Below, one piece after another: positions 42,245 to 50,686 of a DNA stretch of 64,000 bases (its first letter is position 1; every line of letters starts with the position of its first letter). The stretch covers positions 62,001 to 126,000 of the forward strand of contig NZ_LGUI01000002.1 of the NCBI RefSeq assembly GCF_002891295.1, in the 5' to 3' direction. The position numbers and the translations under genes are program-made. The notes beneath the pieces are model-generated. The model was not told the DNA's origin. It saw nothing but the letters and a program-made list of their open reading frames with translations, and did not search any database. This DNA comes from Streptomyces eurocidicus (GTDB lineage Bacteria > Actinomycetota > Actinomycetes > Streptomycetales > Streptomycetaceae).

Positions 42245-43293
42245 CGAGGCTCATCCCCTCGCCGGTCGTCGTCGACATCCGGGCCGGAGCGCTGGACGAT
42301 CTGGCGAAGATCCTCGCCGATCAGCGCATCTCCAGCTCCGGCAAGCTGGCCATCGCCATCAGCGGCGGCTCCGGGGCGGTGCTGCGCGAGCGGCTCGCCC
42401 CGGCGCTGCCCGGCGCCTCCTGGTACGAGGTGGGCGGTGGCACCCTCGACGACGCCATCAAGCTCGGCGACGCCATGAAGAAGGGGCACTACGACGCGGT
42501 CGTGGGCCTCGGCGGCGGCAAGATCATCGACTGTGCGAAGTACGCCGCCGCACGCGTCGGGCTGCCGCTGGTCGCCGTCGCGACCAACCTGTCGCACGAC
42601 GGCCTCTGCTCGCCCGTCGCCACGCTCGACAACGACGCGGGCCGCGGCTCGTACGGGGTGCCCAACCCCATCGCCGTCGTCATCGACCTCGACGTCATCC
42701 GTGAGGCGCCGGTCCGCTTCGTCCGCTCCGGCATCGGCGACGCGATCTCCAACATCTCCTCCGTCGCCGACTGGGAGCTCTCCCACCGCGAGACGGGCGA
42801 GGCGATCGACGGCCTGGCCGCCGCGATGGCCCGGCAGGCCGGCGAGGCCGTGCTCCGCCACCCCGGCGGCGTCGGCGACGACGGCTTCCTCCAGGTGCTC
42901 GCCGAGGGCCTGGTGCTCACCGGCATCTCCATGTCGGTGGCCGGCGACAGCCGCCCCGCCTCCGGCGCCTGCCACGAGATCAACCACGCCTTCGACCTGC
43001 TCTACCCCAAGCGGGCCGCCAGTCACGGCGAGCAGTGCGGCCTCGGCGCCGCCTTCGCCATGCACCTGCGCGGGGCCCGCGAGGAGTCCGCGCTGATGGC
43101 CGAGGTGCTGCGGCGCCACGGCCTGCCGGTGCTGCCGCAGGAGATCGGCTTCAGCGCCGAGGAGTTCGTCAAGGCCGTCGAGTACGCCCCGCGGACCCGC
43201 CCCGGGCGCTACACGATCCTTGAGCACCTCGACCTCTCCACCGACCAGATCAGGGACGCTTACGCCGACTATGCCAAAACCGTCACTAGCTGA
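42232..43293 (+). CDS. Iron-containing alcohol dehydrogenase family, sn-glycerol-1-phosphate dehydrogenase-like (EgsA/AraM)
   Basis: A 353-residue dehydrogenase. The NAD-binding block is GLGGGKIIDCAKYAAARVGLPLVAVATNLSHDGLCSPVATL. The G1P-dehydrogenase-type metal and substrate regions follow: SGIGDAISNISSVADWELS, SRPASGACHEINHAFDLL and SHGEQCGLG. The blocks SxDGxxSPxA, GDxxSN...DW and SRPASGAxH match EgsA/AraM better than generic Fe-dependent alcohol dehydrogenases. It probably reduces dihydroxyacetone phosphate (or another ketose phosphate) to a polyol phosphate. The start is GTG 42232 inside the end of the NTP-transferase gene; GGGGGA is the likely site. It overlaps the next gene by 23 bp. 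Confidence 0.85.
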   Translation: MPVLTRLIPSPVVVDIRAGALDDLAKILADQRISSSGKLAIAISGGSGAVLRERLAPALPGASWYEVGGGTLDDAIKLGDAMKKGHYDAVVGLGGGKIIDCAKYAAARVGLPLVAVATNLSHDGLCSPVATLDNDAGRGSYGVPNPIAVVIDLDVIREAPVRFVRSGIGDAISNISSVADWELSHRETGEAIDGLAAAMARQAGEAVLRHPGGVGDDGFLQVLAEGLVLTGISMSVAGDSRPASGACHEINHAFDLLYPKRAASHGEQCGLGAAFAMHLRGAREESALMAEVLRRHGLPVLPQEIGFSAEEFVKAVEYAPRTRPGRYTILEHLDLSTDQIRDAYADYAKTVTS

Positions 43294-44056
43294 ACTCCGT
43301 CCGGTCGTCCACCCCGGCGGCCTCAAGGACCGGCGCAGCGGTGAGCACTGGGCCGGGCGCATCTACATGCGGGAGATCTCGCTGCGCTGCACCCGGGTCC
43401 TGGTGGACACCAGGCTCTCGCCCAACGGGTACACCGGGCTGATGATCCTCGCCGGGATCGCGGCCGGCGCGGCACTCCTGGTGCCCGGCCTGACCGGGGC
43501 GATCCTGGGCGCGCTGCTCATCCAGCTGTACCTGCTCCTGGACTGCGTCGACGGCGAGCTCGCGCGCTGGCGCAAGGTCACCTCGATCACCGGCGTCTAC
43601 CTCGACCGGGTGGGCCACTACCTCTCCGAGGCCGCCCTCCTGGTGGGATTCGGCATCCGCGCCGCGGACGTCTTCCACAAGGACGGCGCGAGCACGCAGT
43701 GGCAGTGGGCCCTCCTGGGCACGGTGGCCGCGCTCGGCGCGATCCTGATCAAGGCCGAGACGGACCTGGTGGACGTGGCCCGGGCCCGCAGCGGGCTGCC
43801 GGCGGCGGAGGACTCCGCGGCCACCCCCCGCTCCTCGGGCATGGCCCTGGCCCGCAAGGCCGCGGCGGCGCTGAAGTTCCACCGCCTGGTCGGCGGTGTC
43901 GAGGCGTCCCTGGTGATCCTGGTCGCCGGCATCGCGGACTTCTTCCACCACGACCTGCTGTTCACCCGGATCGCGGTGGTGCTGCTCGCCGCCGTCGCGG
44001 TACTGCAGACAGTGCTCCACCTCGTGTCCATCCTCGCTTCCAGCAGGCTGAAATGA
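43271..44056 (+). CDS. CDP-alcohol phosphotransferase with Asp-to-His change in the catalytic motif
   Basis: A 261-residue membrane protein with about five or six helices. The family motif is D91-CV-D94-G-EL-AR, G108, D112, then His116 where the fourth Asp, the proposed general base, normally stands (DRVGH). All other motif residues are present. It may use a different base, have altered substrate chemistry, or act as a partner of the first CDP-alcohol phosphotransferase of the operon. ATG 43271 overlaps the dehydrogenase gene by 23 bp, so translation is tightly coupled. The stop overlaps the glycosyltransferase start (ATGA). Confidence 0.85.
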   Translation: MPKPSLAELRPVVHPGGLKDRRSGEHWAGRIYMREISLRCTRVLVDTRLSPNGYTGLMILAGIAAGAALLVPGLTGAILGALLIQLYLLLDCVDGELARWRKVTSITGVYLDRVGHYLSEAALLVGFGIRAADVFHKDGASTQWQWALLGTVAALGAILIKAETDLVDVARARSGLPAAEDSAATPRSSGMALARKAAAALKFHRLVGGVEASLVILVAGIADFFHHDLLFTRIAVVLLAAVAVLQTVLHLVSILASSRLK

Positions 44057-44976
44057 GTGCCCCCTCCGCTCCCGACGCGTCGCGCATAAAGCTCGGCGCG
44101 GTCGTCCTGACCATGGGCAACCGCCCCGCCGAGCTGCGCGCGCTGCTGGAGTCGGTGGCCAAGCAGGACGGCGACCCCATCGAGGTCGTCGTCGTCGGCA
44201 ACGGCTCCCCGCTGCCCCCGCTCGCCGCCATGGCGCCGCCCGGGCTGACCGTGCGGACCGTGGAGCTCTCCGAGAACGTCGGCATCCCGGCGGGCCGGAA
44301 CGTCGGCATCGAGGCGTTCGGCCCGGCCGGCCGCGAGGTCGACGCGCTGCTCTTCCTGGATGACGACGGGCTGCTGCCCGGCCAGGACACGGCCGCGCTG
44401 TGCCGCGAGGCGTTCGCGGCCGACGCGAAGCTCGGCATCATCAGCTTCCGCATCGCCGACCCCGACACCGGGCTCACCCAGCGCCGCCACGTACCGCGGC
44501 TGCGCGCCTCGGACCCGATGCGGTCCTCGCGGGTGACCACCTTCCTCGGTGGCGCCAACGCGGTCCGCACCCGGGTCTTCGCGGAGGTCGGCGGCCTGCC
44601 CGACGACTTCTTCTACGCCCATGAGGAGACCGACCTCGCGTGGCGGGCCCTCGACGCGGGCTGGATGATCGACTACCGCTCGGACATGGTGCTGCACCAC
44701 CCGACGACGCCGCCGAGCCGCCACGCGGTCTACCACCGCATGGTCGCCCGCAACCGCGTCTGGCTGGCCCGCCGCAACCTCCCGGCGCCCCTCGTCCCCG
44801 TCTACCTCGGGGTGTGGCTGCTGCTCACCCTGGCCCGGCGGCCCTCGATGCCGGCGCTGCGCGCCTGGCTCGGCGGCTTCAAGGAGGGGTGGACGACTCC
44901 CTGTGGCCCACGGCGGCCCATGAAGTGGCGTACCGTGTGGCGCCTGACCCGACTGGGTCGCCCTCCCGTGATCTGA
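44053..44976 (+). CDS. Family 2 glycosyltransferase
   Basis: A 307-residue GT-A fold enzyme. The N-terminal nucleotide-binding strand is KLGAVVLTMGNRPAELRALLESVAKQ. The sugar-nucleotide region GIPAGRNVGIEAF and the DxD motif LLFLDDDGLL follow. The acceptor/base region FFYAHEETDLAWRALDAGW (ED-x-x-W-type) and a C-terminal helix (PVYLGVWLLLTLA) may dock it to the membrane. It resembles rhamnosyl- and galactofuranosyltransferases, but the sugar cannot be told; galE across the divergent promoter suggests galactose. It overlaps the CDP-alcohol phosphotransferase by four bases. Confidence 0.88.
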   Translation: MSAPSAPDASRIKLGAVVLTMGNRPAELRALLESVAKQDGDPIEVVVVGNGSPLPPLAAMAPPGLTVRTVELSENVGIPAGRNVGIEAFGPAGREVDALLFLDDDGLLPGQDTAALCREAFAADAKLGIISFRIADPDTGLTQRRHVPRLRASDPMRSSRVTTFLGGANAVRTRVFAEVGGLPDDFFYAHEETDLAWRALDAGWMIDYRSDMVLHHPTTPPSRHAVYHRMVARNRVWLARRNLPAPLVPVYLGVWLLLTLARRPSMPALRAWLGGFKEGWTTPCGPRRPMKWRTVWRLTRLGRPPVI

Positions 44977-45045
44977 CAAGCTCTTGTCTGAGAGCATCGG
45001 GCGCGTCCCGGGGCCGGACCCCGGGAGCGCACCTTGAGGACGAAA

Positions 45046-45990
45046 GTGTCAACTGTGAGCGAGACAACGCACGACAGTGCGGTCGCCATGAGTGCCCCGC
45101 CATCCCCCGACGACGGACTCCCCGCCGCCGAGCTGGCAAGGAAATACGGCCTCGCGGTGAGCGGTGCCCGGCCCCCGCTGGGCGAGTACACCCGGCAGCT
45201 GTGGGCGCGGCGGCACTTCATCCTCGCGTTCTCCCGGGCGAAGCTGACCGCGCAGTACAGCAAGGCGAAGCTGGGCCAGGTCTGGCAGGTGGCCACCCCG
45301 CTGCTGAACGCGACGGTGTACTTCCTCATCTTCGGTCTGCTGATGCAGCAGAGCAAGGGGATGGGGATCAGGACCTATATCCCCTTCCTGGTGACGGGCA
45401 TCTTCGTCTTCACCTTCACCCAGAGCTCGGCGATGGCGGGCGTGCGCGCCATCTCGGGCAACCTGGGGCTGGTGCGCGCCCTCCACTTCCCGCGGGCGGC
45501 CCTGCCGATCTCCTTCGCGCTCCAGCAGCTCCAGCAGCTGCTGTACTCGATGGTGGTGCTCTTCCTCTTCCTGCTGGGCTTCGGCCACACCCCGGCGCTG
45601 TCGTGGCTGCTGATCGTCCCGGTGCTGGTGCTGCAGTTCTGCTTCAACACCGGCCTCGCGCTGATCCTGGCCCGCGCGGGCAGCAAGACCCCGGACCTCG
45701 CCCAGCTGCTGCCGTTCGTCACCCGGACCTGGATGTACGCGTCCGGCGTGATGTACAGCCTGGTGGACGCGCTGGAGAAGGCGAAGGCGCCGGGGTGGGT
45801 GGTGGACGTGCTGAGCGCCAACCCGGCCGCCGTCTACATCGACCTGATGCGCTGGTCGCTGATCGAGAACCACAGCAGGATCCACCTGCCGCCGCACGTC
45901 TGGTCCCTGGCCCTCGGCTGGGCGCTGGTCTTCGGCATCGGAGGCTTCGTGTACTTCTGGAAGGCTGAGGAGCAGTACGGCCGTGGCTGA
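45046..45990 (+). CDS. ABC-2 type polysaccharide/teichoic-acid export permease (TagG-like)
   Basis: A 314-residue permease with six transmembrane helices after a ~70-residue polar N-terminus. The amphipathic segment HFILAFSRAKLTAQYSKAKLGQVWQVATPLLNATVYFLIFGLLM is typical of TagG/RfbA-type exporters (family ABC-2). The next gene gives its ATPase. GTG 45046 has GAGGA upstream with six-base spacing; TTG 45034 is a poorer start. It presumably moves a lipid-linked or phospho-polyol glycan made by the preceding five enzymes to the outer face of the membrane. It overlaps the ATPase gene by eight bases. Confidence 0.9.
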   Translation: MSTVSETTHDSAVAMSAPPSPDDGLPAAELARKYGLAVSGARPPLGEYTRQLWARRHFILAFSRAKLTAQYSKAKLGQVWQVATPLLNATVYFLIFGLLMQQSKGMGIRTYIPFLVTGIFVFTFTQSSAMAGVRAISGNLGLVRALHFPRAALPISFALQQLQQLLYSMVVLFLFLLGFGHTPALSWLLIVPVLVLQFCFNTGLALILARAGSKTPDLAQLLPFVTRTWMYASGVMYSLVDALEKAKAPGWVVDVLSANPAAVYIDLMRWSLIENHSRIHLPPHVWSLALGWALVFGIGGFVYFWKAEEQYGRG

Positions 45991-46786
45991 ACAGAACCCC
46001 ACCGGGGCCCCCGCCGCCCCTTCCGGTCCCCGCGTCCCCACCGTGATCGCGGACGACGTCCACATCGTCTACCGCGTCTACGGCGGCAACACCGGGCGCG
46101 GCAGCGCGACCGCCGCCCTCAACCGGCTGGTCCGCCGGAAGCCGGGCGCCGGCGTCCGGGAGGTGCACGCCGTCAAGGGCGTCAGCTTCACCGCCTACCG
46201 CGGTGAGGCGATCGGCCTGATCGGGTCCAACGGCTCCGGCAAGTCGACCCTGCTCAAGGCCATCGCCGGGCTGCTGCCCGCCGAGCGCGGCAAGGTCTAC
46301 ACCGACGGCCAGCCGTCGCTGCTGGGCGTCAACGCGGCCATGATGAACGACCTCACGGGCGAGAAGAACGTGATGCTCGGCGGTCTGGCGATGGGCATGT
46401 CCCGGGAGCAGATCCGCGAGCGCTACCAGGGCATCGTCGACTTCTCCGGCATCAACGAGAAGGGCGACTTCATCACGCTGCCGATGCGGACGTACTCCTC
46501 CGGCATGGCGGCCCGGCTGCGGTTCTCCATCGCCGCGGCCAAGGACCACGACGTCCTGATGATCGACGAGGCGCTGGCGACCGGTGACCGGTCCTTCCAG
46601 AAGCGCTCCGAGGCCCGTATCCGCGAGCTCCGCAAGGAGGCCGGCACGGTCTTCCTCGTCAGCCATAACAACCGGTCGATCCGGGACACCTGCGACCGGG
46701 TGCTCTGGCTCGAACACGGGCAGCTGCTCATGGACGGACCGACCGAGGAAGTGGTCCGGGCCTATGAGAAGGAGACGGCCCGCTAG
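45983..46786 (+). CDS. ABC transporter ATP-binding protein (TagH-like)
   Basis: A 267-residue ATPase. Walker A is GSNGSGKSTLLKAIAGLLP, then the signature-like TYSSGMAARLRFSIAAAKDHDVLMIDEALATGD carries the LSGG-like YSSGM and Walker B. This is the form seen in O-antigen and teichoic-acid exporters (TagH/RfbB), including the long N-terminal lead (about 20-65). It has no C-terminal carbohydrate-binding domain. GTG 45983 lies inside the permease gene. A hairpin follows the stop and ends the operon. Confidence 0.92.
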   Translation: MAEQNPTGAPAAPSGPRVPTVIADDVHIVYRVYGGNTGRGSATAALNRLVRRKPGAGVREVHAVKGVSFTAYRGEAIGLIGSNGSGKSTLLKAIAGLLPAERGKVYTDGQPSLLGVNAAMMNDLTGEKNVMLGGLAMGMSREQIRERYQGIVDFSGINEKGDFITLPMRTYSSGMAARLRFSIAAAKDHDVLMIDEALATGDRSFQKRSEARIRELRKEAGTVFLVSHNNRSIRDTCDRVLWLEHGQLLMDGPTEEVVRAYEKETAR

Positions 46787-46821
46787 CCCCGCCGGCCCGC
46801 GGTTTCCGGCCAGGCGCACCG

Positions 46822-46850
46822 GCCCCCGCCGTCCCCCGACGGGCGGGGGC
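46822..46850 (+). terminator. Stem-loop after the envelope operon
   Basis: GCCCCCGCCGTC / GACGGGCGGGGGC arms with one bulge and a four-base loop, 35 bp after the ATPase stop, followed by TTGACC. It probably terminates the transcript. The rest of the gap to 47142 holds AT-richer promoter-like sequence (TTGATT near 46889 and a GTACGGCGTACGCTGTAC stretch near 46956). Confidence 0.6.
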
Positions 46851-47142
46851 TTGACCTATCCGTAACGATCAACTCGCTTATTGTCAGGGTTGATTCGCCC
46901 CTCGCGTGGCATTGTATGGATCAAGCACCTACCCGGGCGCCTGCCGCACATCTGTACGGCGTACGCTGTACAGTGCTGATTTGTGGAGAAGCGGGGCGAT
47001 ACCGGGGTATCTCCCCCGGGCGAAGGGTGATCCGGAGGGAGATCCGGGAGGTGGCCAGGGGGAACAGGGGGACGCCTGCCCTGCGGCGTGTCCGAAATAG
47101 GATGTTCTGGGTCAGCAGTGTAGAACGGGAGATGTGACGGCA

Positions 47143-47220
47143 ATGGCTACGGGAACTCTCCAGCTCCGCGGCGCTCCCGCCGTCCTCGGCCCGACGACGC
47201 GCCCGGGCAGCACCCGGTGA
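47143..47220 (+). CDS. Possible 25-residue leader peptide coupled to hpnC
   Basis: ATG 47143 follows CGGGAG by ten bases and opens a 25-codon frame (MATGTLQLRGAPAV, then Pro/Thr/Arg-rich). Its TGA overlaps the GTG start of hpnC in a GTGA overlap, the arrangement of a translationally coupled leader. No motif is recognised. Being short and GC-rich, it may be chance. Confidence 0.35.
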   Translation: MATGTLQLRGAPAVLGPTTRPGSTR

Positions 47221-48116
47221 CGGCGGGGACGGACGCGCACGAGCGCGCCGTGCTCGACAAGGCCGCGCACGAGAACTTCCCCGTGGCGCCGTTCTTCCTG
47301 CCGCGATCCTGGCGGGGCGACCTCATGGCGGTCTACGGCTACGCCCGCCTCGTCGACGACATCGGTGACGGCGACCTGGCCCCCGGCGGCCGCGACGCCG
47401 AGCTGCTGGGCCTCGACCGGGAGCAGGCGGACGACCGCCCGGCCATGCTCGACGCCTTCGAGGCCGACCTCCTGCGCGTCTTCGACACCACCGGCACGGG
47501 CCCGCGCCACCCCCTGCTGCTCCGGCTGCGCCCGACCGTCCGCCGCTGCGGCCTGACCCCCGAGCCCTTCCTCGGCCTGATCGAGGCCAACCGCCAGGAC
47601 CAGCGCGTCACCCGCTATGCCACCTACGCGGACCTGCTCGCCTACTGCGAGCTGTCCGCCAACCCCGTCGGCCGCCTGGTCCTGGGCATCACCGGCACCG
47701 CCAGCCCCGAGCGGATCCGCCGCTCGGACGCGGTCTGCACCGGCCTGCAGATCGTCGAACACCTGCAGGACGTCGCCGAGGACCTCGGGCGCGACCGCGT
47801 CTACCTCCCGGCCGAGGACATGCGGCGCTTCCATGTCGCCGAGGCCGATCTGGCCCGTCCCACCAGCGGCGCGTCGTTGCGCGCCCTGGTGGCGTACGAG
47901 GCGGAACGCGCCGGGGAACTGCTGAATGAAGGCACCCCCCTGGTGGGTAGCGTCCACGGCAGGTTGAAGCTGTTGCTCGCGGGGTTCGTGGGCGGGGGGA
48001 GGGCCGCGCTCCGCGCGGTCGCCGCCGCGGGACACGACGTACTGCCCGGACCGCCCAAGCCCACCAAGCTCAGCCTGCTGCGCGAGGTGGGAGCGACACT
48101 GCGAAGAGAGGGGTGA
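47217..48116 (+). CDS. hpnC: HpnC, hydroxysqualene synthase of the hopanoid pathway
   Basis: A 299-residue squalene/phytoene synthase-fold enzyme. The two Asp-rich motifs are LVDDIGD (about 42-48) and LQDVAED (about 182-188), with the helix LAYCELSANPVGRLVLGI between. In the characterised three-enzyme route, HpnD makes presqualene diphosphate, HpnC converts it to hydroxysqualene, and HpnE reduces that to squalene. It starts with GTG 47217, overlapping a possible leader frame, and is the first large gene of the hopanoid operon. It overlaps hpnD by GTGA. Confidence 0.93.
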   Translation: MTAGTDAHERAVLDKAAHENFPVAPFFLPRSWRGDLMAVYGYARLVDDIGDGDLAPGGRDAELLGLDREQADDRPAMLDAFEADLLRVFDTTGTGPRHPLLLRLRPTVRRCGLTPEPFLGLIEANRQDQRVTRYATYADLLAYCELSANPVGRLVLGITGTASPERIRRSDAVCTGLQIVEHLQDVAEDLGRDRVYLPAEDMRRFHVAEADLARPTSGASLRALVAYEAERAGELLNEGTPLVGSVHGRLKLLLAGFVGGGRAALRAVAAAGHDVLPGPPKPTKLSLLREVGATLRREG

Positions 48117-49063
48117 GCGGGACCGTGAACGGATCGCCAGACGCGTCCGCGCCGGTACTCGCCGCGTACAGCTACTGCGAGGCGGTCACCGGCCACCAGG
48201 CAGGCAACTTCAGCTACGGCATCCGACTGCTGCCGACCGCCAAGCGGCGCGCCATGTCGGCGCTGTACGCCTTCTCCCGGCGCGTCGACGACATCGGGGA
48301 CGGCCTGCTGGACGTGGCGGTCAAGCAGCGGCGGCTGGAGGAGACCCGTGCCCTGCTCGCCCGGATCCGGGCGGGCGGGATCGAGGAGGACGACACCGAC
48401 CCGGTGGCCGTCGCGCTCAGCCATGCCGCGCGCCGCTTCCCGATTCCGCTCGGCGGGCTCGACGAACTGATCGACGGCGTTCAGATGGATGTGCGTGGCG
48501 AGTCCTACGAGACATGGGACGACCTCGCCGTCTACTGCCGCTGTGTCGCGGGTGCCATCGGACGGCTCTCGCTCGGGGTGTTCGGCACCGTGCCCGGCGC
48601 GCGCGACGCCGCGCGCGCCGGCGAGTACGCCGATACCCTGGGTCTCGCCCTCCAGCTCACCAACATCCTGCGCGACGTCCGGGAGGACGCGGCCAACGGC
48701 CGCACCTACCTCCCCGCCGACGACCTCGCCAAGTTCGGCTGCGCCGCGGGCTTCCACTCCGCGAAGCCGCCGACCGGGGCCGACTTCACGGGCCTGGTCC
48801 ACTTCGAAGTCCGGCGCGCCCGCGCGCTGTTCGCGGAGGGCACCAAGCTCCTCCCCATGCTCGACCGGCGCAGCGGTGCCTGTGTCGCCGCCATGTCCGG
48901 CATCTACCGCAGGCTGCTGGACCGTATCGCCGAGGACCCCGAGGCCGTGCTGCGCGGCCGCGTCTCGCTTCCCGGCCGTGAGAAGGCGTACGTCGCCGTG
49001 CGCGGTCTGTCCGGTCTCGACGCCCGTGGCGTCGGCCGACGGACCGCCGGGGGGCGCGCTTGA
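48113..49063 (+). CDS. hpnD: HpnD, presqualene diphosphate synthase
   Basis: A 316-residue prenyl condensing enzyme joining two farnesyl diphosphates into presqualene diphosphate. Motifs: YGIRLLPTAKRRAMSALYAFSRRVDDIGDG with the first DxxD, VYCRCVAGAIGRLSLGVFG, and LQLTNILRDVREDAANGRTYLP with the second. These are the SQS/PSY family core. The start is GTG 48113 overlapping hpnC. The C-terminal tail (DARGVGRRTAGGRA) is basic and unstructured. It is coupled to hpnC and lies 91 bp before hpnE. Confidence 0.94.
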   Translation: MSGTVNGSPDASAPVLAAYSYCEAVTGHQAGNFSYGIRLLPTAKRRAMSALYAFSRRVDDIGDGLLDVAVKQRRLEETRALLARIRAGGIEEDDTDPVAVALSHAARRFPIPLGGLDELIDGVQMDVRGESYETWDDLAVYCRCVAGAIGRLSLGVFGTVPGARDAARAGEYADTLGLALQLTNILRDVREDAANGRTYLPADDLAKFGCAAGFHSAKPPTGADFTGLVHFEVRRARALFAEGTKLLPMLDRRSGACVAAMSGIYRRLLDRIAEDPEAVLRGRVSLPGREKAYVAVRGLSGLDARGVGRRTAGGRA

Positions 49064-49154
49064 TGCCCCGGACGCCCAGTTCCCGGACCGGCAAGCGGTG
49101 TGCAACCCTCCGCCGATGGCATACGTCACTGACAGCAGCCGAGGGGGTGGGCGC

Positions 49155-50615
49155 ATGACCACACCACGCACGACGACCCGTACCGGGCGGGAGCGCGCGG
49201 ACGGCGCGGCCCCTTCCACCGGAGCCACCGCGGTGGTCGTCGGCGGTGGGCTGGCCGGCATCACGGCCGCGCTCGAGCTCGCCGACGCCGGACTCCGCGT
49301 CACCCTGCTCGAAGGCCGTCCCCGGCTCGGCGGGCTCGCCTTCTCCTTCCGCCGCGGCGACCTCACCATCGATAACGGCCAGCACGTCTACCTGCGCTGC
49401 TGCACCGCCTACCGCTGGTTCCTCGACCGCGTCGACGCCACCGCGTTCGCCCCGCTGCAACCCCGGCTCGACGTGCCCGTGCTCGACGTCGGCCACCCCT
49501 CCGGCAGGCCGCGGCTGGGCCGGCTGCGGCGCACCGCCCTGCCCGTCCCGCTGCACCTGGCCGCGAGCCTGGCCACCTACCCGCACCTCTCGCTGGCCGA
49601 GCGCGCCCAGGTGGGGCGCGCCGCGCTCGCCCTGCGCGCCCTCGACCTCGACGACCCCGCGCTGGACGAAGAGGACTTCGCGAGCTGGCTGAGCCGGCAC
49701 GGCCAGTCCCCGCGCGCCGTCGAGGCCCTCTGGGACCTCGTCGGCGTCGCCACCCTCAACGCCACCGCCGACCGGTCCTCGCTGGGCCTGGCCGCCATGG
49801 TCTTCAAGACCGGCCTGCTCTCCGAGCCCGGCGCCGCCGACATCGGCTGGGCCCATGTGCCCCTCGGCGAGCTGCACGACACCCGGGCCCGCGCCGCCCT
49901 CGACAAGGCGGGCGTCCGCACCGAGCTGCGCACCCGCGTCACCGCCCTCACCCGGTCCGACGACGGCCGCTGGCACGTCGACACCGAGGCGGGACCCGGC
50001 GGCACCGAGCGGCTCGACGCCGACGCGGTGGTCCTCGCGGTGCCCCAGCGCGAGACCCACGCCCTGCTCCCCGAGGGTGCGCTCGACGACCCCGACCGGC
50101 TGCTCGGCATCGACACCGCGCCGATCCTCAACCTCCATGTCGTATACGACCGCAAAGTCCTGCGACAGCCGTTCTTCGCGGCGCTGGGCTCCCCGGTGCA
50201 GTGGGTCTTCGACCGCACCGACTCCTCCGGCCTCGCCGCGCGGGGCACCGGCGGCCAGTACCTCGCCGTCTCCCAGTCCGCCGCGCACGACGACATCGAC
50301 CGGCCCGTCGCCGAGCTGCGCGCCCGCTACCTCCCCGAGCTGGAGCGGCTGCTGCCCGCGGCCCGCGGCGCGGGCGTGCGGGACTTCTTCGTGACCCGGG
50401 AGCGTACAGCGACGTTCGCCCCCACCCCGGGGGTCGGCCGGCTGCGGCCCGCCGCCCCCACCGCCACGCCCGGCCTCTTCCTGGCCGGCGCGTGGACCGC
50501 CACCGGCTGGCCCGCGACGATGGAGGGCGCGGTGCGCAGCGGCGTCGACGCCGCCGCCGCGGCACTCTCCGAGCTCGGCCGACCGCACCACCACCCCTTG
50601 CGGGAGCCGGCATGA
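49155..50615 (+). CDS. hpnE: HpnE, FAD-dependent hydroxysqualene dehydroxylase
   Basis: A 486-residue flavoprotein of the amine-oxidase/phytoene-desaturase fold, reducing hydroxysqualene to squalene. The dinucleotide motif VVVGGGLAGITAALELADAGLRVTLLEG opens the protein, followed by LGGLAFSF and DNGQHVYLRC. The C-terminal FAD block is LFLAGAWTATGWPATMEGAVRSG. ATG 49155 has GGGGGTGG seven bases ahead; ATG 49116 in the same frame is possible. It lies between hpnD and the polyprenyl synthase. Confidence 0.93.
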   Translation: MTTPRTTTRTGRERADGAAPSTGATAVVVGGGLAGITAALELADAGLRVTLLEGRPRLGGLAFSFRRGDLTIDNGQHVYLRCCTAYRWFLDRVDATAFAPLQPRLDVPVLDVGHPSGRPRLGRLRRTALPVPLHLAASLATYPHLSLAERAQVGRAALALRALDLDDPALDEEDFASWLSRHGQSPRAVEALWDLVGVATLNATADRSSLGLAAMVFKTGLLSEPGAADIGWAHVPLGELHDTRARAALDKAGVRTELRTRVTALTRSDDGRWHVDTEAGPGGTERLDADAVVLAVPQRETHALLPEGALDDPDRLLGIDTAPILNLHVVYDRKVLRQPFFAALGSPVQWVFDRTDSSGLAARGTGGQYLAVSQSAAHDDIDRPVAELRARYLPELERLLPAARGAGVRDFFVTRERTATFAPTPGVGRLRPAAPTATPGLFLAGAWTATGWPATMEGAVRSGVDAAAAALSELGRPHHHPLREPA

Positions 50616-50686
50616 CCGAGGCGAGCCATCAAGCGTCGCGTTCCCGCAACGGGGCGCGTACGAGCACGACCACCAGAGGAGAGACC

